A stretch of 64,000 nucleotides of DNA, taken from positions 56,880,987-56,944,986 of the forward strand of contig OY288259.1 in NCBI GenBank assembly GCA_958450325.1, given 5' to 3'. The position numbers were made by a program, and so were the translations under genes. The notes beneath the pieces are model-generated. The model was not told the origin of the DNA, ran no database searches, and saw nothing but the letters and a program-made list of their open reading frames with translations. Below, one piece after another: positions 45,442-56,254 of the stretch (position 1 is its first letter; every line of letters begins with the position of its first letter). This DNA is from Agrostemma githago. Lineage: Eukaryota > Streptophyta > Magnoliopsida > Caryophyllales > Caryophyllaceae.

Positions 45442-46119
45442 ATGCTTCGACCTTTCTTTTGTATAAATTTTGGCTTTCTTGCCATTTTGACAATACATCT
45501 TCACTTTCCTTCTACTCTTCTCCGAAGAACTATGTCTTGGATCAAAAAGACGGTTATTCGTTGTGGAGTTCGCACTGGTACTTTCCGCTTTAAGGGGTTT
45601 CGGAGGCTGAGATATGCCAGGGCGGCGTTTCTGGCTTTGCGGCGTAGTCTACATCTGCGCTCTCGCCCTCGCCGGAACACCAAGAGAGCTCTCGTCAGGG
45701 CAGGCAAGCGCCCTAAAAAATCTTCATCTCCGGTTGGTTCCCGGTTCAAGCGTTGTCCTCAGGGTGGACGTTGTTTTGACAGGGGATGCCATGAGTGCTT
45801 TCCCTGGCTGCACCCAGAACAATTTGACCCTAACTGTCATGAGTTGAACTCCTCTTCGGAGTCAGGCTCTTCCTCCCCTCTGGTGAGGAGAGTGGGTTGC
45901 AGCTCTTGTGATGACATTCAGGCAGTCCCTTACGGCAGGGACTGGGACGTCAGCAGCCGCGATTCTGGAGATAGTGAAGGTCTGGGCTATTCTTCTGACA
46001 GAGATGAGGATGGACTCCCTGACGACCCTTTCAAGGACTCCAATGACTGGGATTGGGGGTCTGACATAGGAGGCCAAGGCAGCCCTGGGGATTACTCCCC
46101 GGGTTTAGATGATGACTAG
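45442..46119 (+). CDS. ORF-A copy 3 (unknown basic/acidic Cys protein)
   Basis: Third copy of ORF-A, intact: 225 aa from ATG 45442, or 195 aa from ATG 45532. It differs from copy 2 by a few residues (for example HKC to HEC in the Cys cluster, WLNPEQ to WLHPEQ). Its ORF-B partner is missing because the unit is cut off at about 46279. Confidence 0.6.
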   Translation: MLRPFFCINFGFLAILTIHLHFPSTLLRRTMSWIKKTVIRCGVRTGTFRFKGFRRLRYARAAFLALRRSLHLRSRPRRNTKRALVRAGKRPKKSSSPVGSRFKRCPQGGRCFDRGCHECFPWLHPEQFDPNCHELNSSSESGSSSPLVRRVGCSSCDDIQAVPYGRDWDVSSRDSGDSEGLGYSSDRDEDGLPDDPFKDSNDWDWGSDIGGQGSPGDYSPGLDDD

Positions 46120-46279
46120 GCCTGCCCACAGGGTGCAGGCGCATTATTGAGCCGGAAAATTAGGCTCCTTTTGTATTTTCTACTTGCCATGTGTAGAATG
46201 TAACTTGCCCATTTTCGGGCTCTTTTCAGATTAATGAAAGATCAGACAGCTTGTTTATGTGTGTCACCTTTTTTTTTTA

Positions 46280-47202
46280 AACTATTAGACAATATTTTTT
46301 TTGAAAAAAAATAAAAATAAAAATTATCTAATATAATTATACATTATAATAAATTTGTATAATTGGATGCTGATTGAATAAGACTTTAATCTTGCAAACT
46401 TCAAAATTGTTTGTTAATTAGCAGTTGCCGAAGCCCACATTGCAAGAGCCCAAGTTGCTTAATTTAGGAAGAGTATTTTGGCGGGAAAGTTGAAAAGATG
46501 GTTTTGTCCCTTGGTTTTTGTTTTAGTGAATAGGGGGATTATCCCGTATATGGTGTACCACACAGATGGAACACAAAAATGGAACAAGGGATCCGGATTG
46601 ACTAATCCACCCTCTTGAAAAGGTTCGGGCCCATATAACTCGGTTTAATAATGATCTCTTTATGTACCCTGGATCTTAACCATCGTCTGAGTGGGTCTGT
46701 TATTAGACTTCCTTGGGCCTTTATTAATGTGACTTCTCTATCACTCACTGTGCATCGCCGTGGGCCTAAGTGGTCTACGCATCCAACATCACCAAACAAA
46801 CAAACAAACAAACAACAAAACATGCCACATTTTGGCATCATGACATATTATTGATATATTTAAACATTTTGGCATCATGACATATTATTGATATATTTAA
46901 ACACAAATTCTTGTTTGCGAATTGTGATGTCCATACACATATCCGTCATATTAATGTTCATTTAAATAGAAAAGGAAAAAAACAAACACATAATGACTTG
47001 TTCTTCTCTATCTAAATAATCCGTTATAACGGATACTTTTTTCACGAGCACTAATTATCAAAGTTTAAATTTAAATTCTGTACATTCAGGAAGGGTTTAT
47101 TATTGTGGCTCACAAGTCGTAACCTTTGTACGAGTATGGAATTACAGCATTCCGACAAATTTAAATTTACACTTAACTCTCAGAGGTACGGCATATCAGG
47201 GA
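46280..47202. other. Intergenic; inverted and direct repeats of the array's left flank
   Basis: 46281-46372 contains, in reverse, words of the array's left flank (ACTATTAGACAATATTTTTT; TATAATTATACATTATAATA). 46472-46545 repeats in direct orientation a piece of 32809-32884 (TTTTGGCG-GAAAGTTGAAA, TTTTTGTTTTAGTGAATAG). An (AAAC)n tract lies at 46794-46818. A perfect 37-bp tandem duplication occupies 46829-46902. 46905-47050 is a TTTGACCC-family-like MITE remnant (ATTCTTGTTTGCG). The 3' UTR of the CslG gene should begin just left of 47203. Confidence 0.6.
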
Positions 47203-50200
47203 TTACAGCGCTGTGGGATGAAGCTCTCTAAGAATGAAATATCCTATGCCCAAAATAAACATAGACAACAATGTAGACATCAAACAAGCCCGGAACGGAA
47301 CTCGGCCACCGTCCGTCCTCAACACCATCCCATTGATGATTGGAAAGCTCATCACCAGCACGAATAGAGATAACAACGTTTGAGCCACCATTTCCTCCGA
47401 GTTTCCTACATAAATCGATCTCACAACTCCTGCGACGAAGCAAACCATGTTTAATGTGACCGAAGTAAGAAGAGGAACAAGGATCATGTCCGGTGCCCTG
47501 AAGTCGTATATCCCCATTTGATACCATTTGGTTGTATCCTCTTCTCCGGCCTTATTCGTGGGTATGAACATCGCCTGTCGAATCCCCATTTTCTCCATTG
47601 CAAACTCGAGAGCTCCAAACACATAGCATGTCAAACCCTTTATCATTGTAATTCTTTCTTCATTCATCCATGAATTCACCGACCCTTTGCCAATGAAGAT
47701 CACGTCAAGTAGGTGCTTCACATTTGATGAGATGAAAACAAAGGCAAATGGTATGAATAATGGGTCTGATACCTGCATTTATATTCAAATCAACACAGAA
47801 CCATGAGTTGGTGAACAGTTTTTAAAACACGTAGAATTATAATCACACAGTTATTGTACTTAATATTCGATGTGGGACAAATCAGTGAAAAGAATGTGGG
47901 ACTTGCGTGTGAGGCCAACTGATTAGCTACAAGAAATGTTAAAGAGTTCTTACGGAAGGGTACAAGGGAATGCCGTAGAAGAAGCATATGGGTGGAAAGA
48001 CGGCGTAAGATATGTAAATGATGAATTCAAGAGGAAACAAGGTTATCCAAGAAGCAACCATCTTCTGCAGAATGTTCATTTTTGAAGGCGTGGTGCAAAA
48101 GGGATTATGCTTTGATAAACCAATTTGTAGAAGGCCAGCAGTCCATCTCGAGCCTTGAGTCAGTAGATCATTGAGATTAGTAGTGGCTGAACCTAGGAAC
48201 TCTGTCGTTGTCGGGTTCAAGTAAACTGATTTCCACCCTTGGCTTTGTAGGCTGACGCCCGTCATCACATCTTCCACCACTGATTTATATCGGAAACCAA
48301 CCTGCATACATTTCGAGAATTCCAACATTGTAGATCGGTTTTACTTAGAATAAGGGCACAACGAGGTACTTAATGTGTACCATATACTAGCTCGATCAGT
48401 ATATTAGGGACTAGATAGCTAGTAGTACTTGCCTTTTCACCCCATTTAGTGTCACGTTCATAAGTGCAAGATGCTAGAAAATGAGCCTCTTGTACTGAAA
48501 CAGAGGATATCTTTCTGCCCTTGATTGATTCATCAAGCTTGTTGATTTCGCTAAGTGATTTAATGAACTCATTCGATGAACCACAAAAAGATTTCAACAC
48601 TTTGATATCATCACCTGCATAAATTATATGATCAATAACGATTATACTTTGGAAATTCCGTTAAGATATATGGACAGAACACATGAATGATGGTAGCGAC
48701 TAGCGATAAAAACAATGGGAAAGAGTAGAAGACAATAACAGTTAGTTTAGTCGGTACATAAAGATATAGAGCGACGGTACAGTAGTGAAAAAAAGAAGGA
48801 AGTGAAGCGAAGCGATGTGAAGTGAGAAACGTACTAGAGTGAAGACCATACAATGCTTGCCTTTTGATGTAGAAATTTGTCCCACCTAACACGCATCCCT
48901 GAACTCCATCCATTCCTGGAAAAATTAACTGAAAAACTAATGTAAACATAACGCGCCTTGATTCGTTTGTCAGGTCGACTTGCAATGCAGTACGATAGAG
49001 CCTATATATCAGACGACGCAAAGGGGAAAACACAAGAAGGGAGCTAGGTGCCAACTTACTGGCCATATCAATCTCATCTGGCTATCATAGATATCGGTCT
49101 CGCTAATATTATGAAACTTGTGAGGAAATTGAACCCAACCCAAAGATGAGGAAAGTTTGGGATCAAGGTGAAAACACATTGCTTGACGGGCCGAAGTTGG
49201 TCCATTACAGTACATGTCGCAGTCTAGGACCAGAATGTAAGGTGAATTCGTCATTGTGCTTGAAACTCTTAACTGCACCAAAATCCCCGAGTCATATATA
49301 ACAACTAACAAGTTTGTCACTTGCCCTTCGTAGACAATGTAACGTTATGCATAATGAAATTGTAAGGCAGGAGGCGTACGAGAACGTTGAGGGCTCCGGC
49401 TTTGAAGCTATGGGGTTGAGACGGTCTTTTCTCGCGAGCTATGTACACCAGAAATGGCATGTCCATCACTTCTGGATTGACTGCATCTTTTTGTGCTGAA
49501 CTCTCATCCACCACCTTATGTAAATTGAATAAATGGCAAACAAAAGAATAAGTAATAATAATTGTGAAAATGACAAACAAAAGAATAAGTAATAGTAGTT
49601 GTAAAAATGGGGAACAAGTAATAATAATTGTGAGGGGAAAAAAAATGGGGTGAGAGAGGCTCGAACTCTCGACCTCAGGATCACTCAATTAGCTATGAGA
49701 CCTACGCGCTAGCCAACTGCGCCACCACCCCTTGATGTTTAATCTTATCAATAGTCCCTAAATATACTACTAAATTCTTGATTTTTTGTTTGAAATTCAG
49801 ACGTTTAGAATTTTTTTTTATCAAGTCATTTGTGTGCAACTGTGCGTGTCTCTAATGAACATGTCATGCCAAGTGTCACCTTCATTTTTTTTTTCTTTGC
49901 TTCGATGCATTTTACACGGTATGAATTTTGTACCCTCTCCGCTCATTATCTTTTGTCGTATTTCATTAATATTTGTGAGAAGTATTTTAATGAAACGCGG
50001 CAAACGATAGTAAACGAAGGAAATAGGTACTCCCTCCGATTTTTTATTATCTTCTCTATTTTCTTATTGGGCTGAAACACCCTTCTTTCCTATTTCCATT
50101 TTAGACCATAACATGTGGTGTAGAATCACCCTTACATTTCTCTTTCTTCCTTATTTTATTTTGAACCACACATTCCTACACCCTTATTTTCTTCCCCAAA

Positions 50201-52892
50201 ACTAAAGAGGAAGATAATAAAAAATTGGAGGGAGTAGAATTTATGGACCTGCATTAATTGAGCACTGTATCCTCAAGTTTCACAATCACCCATTCAAACG
50301 AAATCATGTTTCAATCTAGGTTGCACAGACATTGACACGGACACGGGACACGGCGTTCGAAAATTTATAGGATACGGACACGGCAGAAAAAAAAAATCAA
50401 TATACATATTTAAACAAAGAAAATTTGAAAATTTCTATACCTATAATATAGGTTTGGTTACTTAAACTATTGCAATTATCGTAAACTAACAAAACAAAAA
50501 TTAAAGTCTTATAAATTCAAAGTTAAAATCAAATCTTAAAAAGGACTAACAGTTATACTACTGTAATATAATAATTAATTAATTATTTAGTCTTAATTAG
50601 AACGTTTATAGTATCAAGTAACCTTTATAAACATATAATATTATTGTTTTATTAAAATTCACACATTCATAAAAAAACGCTAAGTGTGACCAATGAGTCT
50701 CCAAATAGTATGAATCGTAGCCGACACGTCTCAAAATAACATGAAACGTGTCTGACACGTCTCTAAATAAATTAAAAAAAAATCGGACACGATTTTTCAG
50801 GTGTCCGAGACGTATTCTCGTGTGTCCGACACGAGTATTCGACACGACACAACGGTTTGGAGGAGTGTCCGTGCAATCTAGGTTTCAATTATGTCATTAT
50901 TGGTTACATAAGAAATACTAAAAGGTTAATAAGTTTGCAATTGTATGTTCAATATGTGGTGTATTTAATAATATAGGTATGTAAAATGTTTTAGTAGTAG
51001 GTAGTTTATTTGCTACAGAGGGTCCATAGGCTTCAATCATTGCATTATAAGGATCGGAGAAGGTTGTACCGTAATAAAGAAACAAAAAGCATTGGAAGAA
51101 GGTTGATTAGGAAATGATTAAGGGTAAAAGAGCAGAATGAAAGGGAAATTAATTACCTGTACGAGTGCGGGATGATCGGTGGCCTCATTATCCTTCTGCA
51201 TTTGTCCTTCTCCTCCTCCTCCTCCTCCTCGCACTCGGCACTCAAACCTCTCAAATTTGTCCTACAACAACATCCATCCCATATCTCACTTATACCATCA
51301 TTTTCTTAAATATTTAAAATAAATAATTCAACAGAACTACAGAACAGATAGTTGGACATTAGATTTTCTTACTAGAGTTTTTTGAAAATTTTAAATTTGC
51401 ACAGTATCAAAATACAAATTAGAAAGACACATATAAAATTTACTTGATCATTTTTCAAAATATGAAATAATCGAATGGGAAGATCCTACAAATTAAAGGG
51501 AATATTATCTTCTTTTTTTGACTCATAATCTTAGAAGTCTTGCATATCAAAAGAGTCTCTCTTGATTCGTCATAAAGTTATAACGAGTCAAATATTGCTC
51601 ACTTGATGGATAATGACAAAACATTTGCTACTCACTTGCCACCATATCTTTTTGTCTTATCTAAACTACTTCGCCCGTTACAAGCTTGTGACGAGTTTTA
51701 CCGTCACAAATAAGAATTTGTGCTATATAGTCTCCCTCTTCACTAAAATGTACTACATTTTTCTTTTAGGAAAATTCATTAAAATGTTTCACTAAGATAT
51801 TTTGTGATTCCGATTATTTGTGACTCCACTCCCTTTTTCTTCATATTCATTTTCCTCTACATAATCCCTTCTTAAAAACTTCTCAAAATGCAATATGGAA
51901 GATCATAAAGAAGGGAAGGGAGTACTATACTACTATAATTTTTTATAAATATATTAGTCCAATTTTTTAAAAAATTCCACCACAAAATTCTGTAGAAAAA
52001 GACCTTTCAAATGGTTATATACATTTCATAAGATCTACTTTTATGTAATACTAAGAGATATACAACTACAAGAGAGAATATTATATCTGAAAAGTAAAAA
52101 AGACTTGTACAGAGTAAAAAAAAGAGGAATAACTATCATTTACACTAAATAAAATTTATATAAATTTTAAATGGTCTTAAAACATACTATATCAACAAAT
52201 ATTTGTTAGCAAGAGTTAAACAATTATTCAATATATGAACCAAATACTAAAAACAATAAAAATAAAAACTAAACTACCTTGACCATGTTTCTATCATGTA
52301 AGAAATCCACACTTTGAGTAACCTCCTGTGGAAGCTCAAAGTAAGCTCTAGGACAAACAGTCTTGATATTGTACCTCCTTACAAATGGCAACCACCAAGT
52401 TGCAAACACCCAAGCCTCTTTCATCCCATTCAAAGTCACGGAAGCACCCCCGTCATCAGACACATACACACCCAGCTTATCCTTCGGGTAATCCAAGGCC
52501 ATTGCCGAGATGACCGTGTTCATCACATCAAAAGTAGGCTCCCTTTTGGGGTCAGCCGTACATATGAACACGTCAATTCCCGGCAATTCTTCATCCTTAG
52601 GCAACCTTTCTGTAAAGGCGGTCCGAACAAGGGGCCGCCACAGCAAGGGTTGCCTAAGGAGCCATATGAAGGATGCCAATATTTCGGCTGCAAATATTAT
52701 TAGCCATGGCAATAAAAGGATAGTAGTGCAATATTTGGGGTGGCTACTTTTGTAGAGGATGAAAAAGGAGGCTCTGTAGTAGAAAATGGGAATTAATGCT
52801 AGGAAATGGGAAAAGGAGTATATTTTGTTGAGAGTTGCCCTTAGGTTTAGGACATGGGATTGATGAAGGGGTTGGGTGATGATGTTACTCAT
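47203..52892 (-). CDS. Cellulose synthase-like protein, CslG type (gene 1)
   Basis: Membrane GT2 glycosyltransferase of the cellulose synthase superfamily, closest by eye to CslG. Eight exons, minus strand: 52892-52278, 51261-51157, 49514-49380, 49272-49060, 48928-48835, 48614-48433, 48301-47954, 47772-47203; 753 aa, intact. The start is ATG 52892; in-frame GTGs further upstream are ignored. Two N-terminal membrane helices precede the catalytic region: VSDDGGAS (first Asp), LDCDMYC (DxD), [13 protein letters not shown]. About six C-terminal helices follow. Intron 6 has a GC donor (AAG|GCAAGT). Exon 2 encodes a run of six Gly from a GGA microsatellite. The long intron 2 holds a tRNA gene and two MITEs. 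In several dicots CslG enzymes glucuronidate triterpenoids; whether this one does cannot be read from sequence. Confidence 0.93.
49646..49731 (-). tRNA. tRNA-Met (elongator, CAT anticodon) with intron
   Basis: On the minus strand it reads GGGGTGGTGGCGCAG... through the T-arm GAGAGTTCGAGCCTCTC to ...CACCCC plus discriminator A at 49646; the acceptor stems pair. The anticodon CAT is at 49697-49695. A 13-bp intron (49693-49681) follows base 37, as in plant elongator tRNA-Met genes. A run of eight T immediately downstream (49645-49638) is a Pol III terminator. It lies inside intron 2 of CslG gene 1, same strand. Confidence 0.95.
50030..50234. mobile_element. Stowaway-like MITE (205 bp) in CslG intron 2
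   Basis: TA-flanked, with CTCCCTCCGATTTTTTATTA and, in reverse from the right, CTCCCTCCAATTTTTTATTA. Immediately to its left (about 49929-50028) is a more decayed element of the same kind (CCCTCTCCGCTCATT ... ACGAAGG). Confidence 0.85.
50316..50881. mobile_element. Non-autonomous hAT-type MITE, 566 bp, 8-bp TSD, in CslG intron 2
   Basis: Flanked by GTTTCAAT at 50308-50315 and 50882-50889. Terminal repeats are CTAGGTTGCACAGACA and, in reverse from the right, CTAGATTGCACGGACA. Subterminal GACACG/CGTGTC words are dense at both ends, typical of hAT derivatives. No coding capacity. Confidence 0.9.
51545..51730. repeat. Dispersed short MITE with GTCAAAT core, CslG intron 1
   Basis: GAGTCTCTCTTGATTCGTCA, then ATAACGAGTCAAATATTGCT on the left; CCCGTTACAAGCTTGTGACG and CGTCACAAATAAGAATTTGT on the right. 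Same family as 17870 and 26145. Confidence 0.65.
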
Positions 52893-53858
52893 CTTAGACT
52901 TCACCACTTGATTAATTATCCTTTGGTGTGTTTTTGGGATTTGCCTTGTATTATTACTAACTTCTTTTGCATTGGCTTATTATTTATATACGACTACTAG
53001 TTTACTAGTACTCATTCACTGTAGTACTCCATATAATATAAGAGTCTTATTTGGATTTCTTTTCAATGGAATGGTGGCGTGGGGAGAAAGGATAGGGAGA
53101 AGCTTCTTAAGGGTAGTTTGTTTTAAAGTATCCGAATGAATTGTAACTGAGTATGAGATTTAGGGGTGTCTTAATAGATTTTGAGGCCCAATTTGAGTCT
53201 CGAGTTTGAGGTCCTTGTATGGATATAATATTAAAAAATAGAAAAAATAGAATTGCATCCAACATGGGTTCAGGAGTAGACTCAAACCACCACACTACAA
53301 ACCGATCTTTAAGAGATTATATGAAGTTAGATACGTACTTTATTTGTTTACGATTGTTTGGTTCGAGTCTGAAATGGATTGGTATGGATTTGATCCATTT
53401 CAATATTTAGTTGGAGAAATTTTGGAATGATGAAGTTAAGATGACTAATGGATTCTAACTCCATCTCAATCTCTTGATTGGAATCTCATCCCCACCTTTC
53501 TTCTTTGATTCAAATTCCATTTCCTCATGCTTGAATAAAAAATGAACCACAAAAGTTTCAAAAGTTACGGTTTAGAATCTCATACCACTATTAGTTCCAA
53601 ATCCATTCCAATCCATGCCTACTCATTAAACCAAACGATCATTTGAATTAATTAAGTAAGAATCCGTTTAGTATTTAACTCCATTCCAAAAATTTCAACC
53701 AAACATTGGCATATATTAATGATTTTTCTAATGTGTCCAAGGGTACATGTAAGAGGTTAATTAAGGGAGGATTTACACATATGTCTTAGAAATTGAGGTT
53801 TATCTAAACCCATAATTACCTTGGCGCATTTTAGAAAACTCTATATATATTAAATTCA
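52893..53858. other. Promoter region of CslG gene 1 and intergenic DNA
   Basis: A TATTTATATACG stretch at about 52981 (TATATAAATA on the minus strand) lies about 90 bp upstream of the ATG and is a reasonable TATA box for gene 1. Beyond it is AT-rich DNA with no gene. Confidence 0.45.
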
Positions 53859-54447
53859 GAGTAAATTAGAAATTACTCCCTTCAAATATTTGTTTATTAA
53901 AATTTACCCTCTTATGATTTTTTAAAAATATTTTACACCCAAAAAGATGCAAAACTTCAAAATTTACTTGCAAATCACTATTCCGATAATTTTATGATTT
54001 TACTGACCGAAATGCCCTTCATTAATAGTACGCCCCTCCCCCACCCCCACCTCATCCTCATTTCGACTTTCCCAACTCTTTCAGTCCCAATTTCAGGAGA
54101 ACCCTAAATTCCCAAATCGAAAATCACGAAACCCAAAAATCGAGCATTCATTCATCAATCAATTGTGGGGATTTTTTTTTTTTATTTTACAAGTCCGCAG
54201 ACAAAATGAGAGCATAAGGGAAGGGGGGAAAGAAGGGTAGGAAGAAGAAACATACACTTTTGTTATAAAAAATAGGAAACAAGCAAAATAATTCAAACTC
54301 ACCGGATTAACTCGTCGGAGTAGTGATTTGCAAGTAAATTTTGAATGAAGTTTTGCATCTTTTTGGGTGTAAAATATAAAAAAAAAAAATCATAAGGGAG
54401 TAAATTTTAATAAACGTATATTGAAGGGAGTAATTTCTAATTTACTC
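53859..54447. mobile_element. Mutator-like foldback element, 589 bp, 9-bp TSD
   Basis: Flanked by TTAAATTCA at 53850-53858 and 54448-54456. The ends GAGTAAATTAGAAATTACTC and their reverse at the right are perfect inverted repeats, and the arms extend more than 120 bp with further pairing (AAAAAGATGCAAAACTTCAA, TTTACTTGCAAATCACTA). The centre is C-rich. A related half-element starts near 63790. Confidence 0.9.
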
Positions 54448-54456
54448 TTAAATTCA

Positions 54457-56254
54457 TTTCAAAAGTTCCAACCAAACACCCCTTGCTTACACTTTCGTAC
54501 GAGGGATTCGATCGAGCAAAGGGGAGCTATATATAGTCGTAAGCTAAGTCAAATCCAAAAAATAGTTAAAATTATTAATTTTTGCTATTCAAAGCCATGT
54601 ATGTATAGGGGCCTTATTGAAACTATAAAATTGCTATGAGAAAGTTCGATACCCAAAATTTCATTTCTACCTCTACCCTTCTAAATTAAAGGGAGGACCA
54701 GTAGACACTACAAGAGTGACAAGAGAAACTAATGTATAACAGACTCACAAGTCTTATAGCGAAAATAAAGATTCAATCTTTGATGTTCCTGAATATGTAA
54801 AAGTAACGATTTTTGCCGGTGTCTCAAAGAGACAATTCTAAAGTTAAAAGAAAGGATATATAGTATTGTACTCCGTATGTAATACTTTCGCAAGACTATG
54901 GTTTTGTGAACTCTCAACCTCGTAAGGAATAACGAACACTCGGGTTTGAGAACTATCAACATCTCGCAAGCTAAGGATTCAACAACTAGATTTTCAACTC
55001 ACAATAAAGAAATAAAGACCTTAAAACTCGCAAATTATAAACACAAACAATAGAATATTTTATTGAACTTCTTAATTTGATATTTTAAAATAATGAAATA
55101 CATAGTCTTATTTACACGAGTCGTAATCATACTAACTTACTTAAGTTTAACTACGAATGAATAAGTAAGCCTAAAAACACATGGTAGAACCGTCCTAAAG
55201 GCTGTCAGTCAAATCACTCGATCGACGACTCATACCTAACGGTACTAGGAAACATACTTCCTTGTTCCTTCATTCATGTAAGAAACACTTGCCTAGCTAA
55301 AAGAACTACTGGTAGGAAATTACACAAGTATGGACAAACAAGAATTTAGCTTAGAAAAGTTACTAGCTACTACAGTACGTACTACTGGCGGTGGCCTAAT
55401 ATTTTACCGACTTCAATTCATTCTATCAGATCGATCATACTCCCTCTCCCTCTGACCGATGAGACAAAAAGAAGATTCGATAACATAATACTGAGTACAT
55501 ACTACTAATAACAGATGTATGTACGTTGTGGTTGATGATTTGTCTAAGTCAGATGTCGCTCTTATTCATTCTCTGTAATATAATACAAGTACCATGCATT
55601 ATTACGGAGTAGTGTTGCAGGAGGATTCATTAGTCAAATATTAACAATATAAAGACAATGTAATAAACTACTCCGTGTGTAGCAGACTACATTAATTAGT
55701 TATACTACATTAATTAGTTATATAATACAATTTGTGATATATAACGGGTCAAATAACTACTAAATAGTTAGATAAGACAAAGGTATAATTGGTGGGGCCA
55801 TTGTCCTTCTCTCCTCATTTGACACATACTTGATCCATTTTAAACTTATATCCGTCGTAACGGAGACCAACTGTTAGTTAGTTAGTTATATAGGATAGGG
55901 AGTAATTAAGACACACAAGTCATTGTAATTGACTAATTGTCCTCCGTATGGTGCTGCTGCTGCTGCTTGGCCTTGGCACGCAAGTAATACATAATTACAT
56001 AATATACGTCATGCATGAAAACATACATGATATAGTAATGGGCATGCAGGTAACGGAGTAATACAAAAACAAGTTCAATTTGATTGCATACTCAACATTA
56101 TTATTATATTTTATTTATATTTCCAATTTCCCACCATTACCGTACCAATCATTAGGATGGAGAAACATCCACCGTGCTTTTATTCTCCCTACCCGGCCCC
56201 GAGGAGGAAGCCGCCGTTGTCTCTTACTCTCTTGGCTACTCCATATAAAAATAA
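54457..56254. other. Intergenic, no gene seen
   Basis: AT-rich. 55727-55885 is a copy of the TTTGACCC-core MITE (TATAACGGGTCAAATAACTA, ACGGAGACCAACTG). The rest shows no recognisable gene; small open frames lack any domain or codon evidence. Confidence 0.5.

Larger units (their letters stand above)
33877..46279 (+). mobile_element. Tandem array of a 5304-bp non-autonomous LTR retroelement
   Basis: Structure is LTR (33877-34566), internal, LTR (39191-39870), internal, LTR (44495-45174), then a truncated internal region ending at 46279 in a T-run. Equivalent positions differ by exactly 5304 bp wherever I checked (ATG 34924/40228/45532; ATG 35997/41301). The copies differ by scattered single bases. 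No protease, RT or integrase is present, so the unit is non-autonomous (LARD-like). Such LTR-sharing arrays usually arise by unequal recombination rather than by new insertions. Confidence 0.9.

Noticed and set aside
35924..45749. Antisense open frames across the retroelement array (for example 35924-36241, 37198-37585, 34893-35141)
   Set aside because: They mirror GC-rich sense coding regions and have no motif of their own; treated as shadow frames.
51820..51925. Additional Stowaway-like MITE (CACTCCCTTTTTC ... AAGGGAAGGGAG)
   Set aside because: The arms pair only loosely and the left side lacks TA, so boundaries cannot be supported.
52893..52907. Upstream GTG start for CslG gene 1
   Set aside because: Not expected in a plant nuclear gene; ATG 52892 aligns with the start of gene 2.
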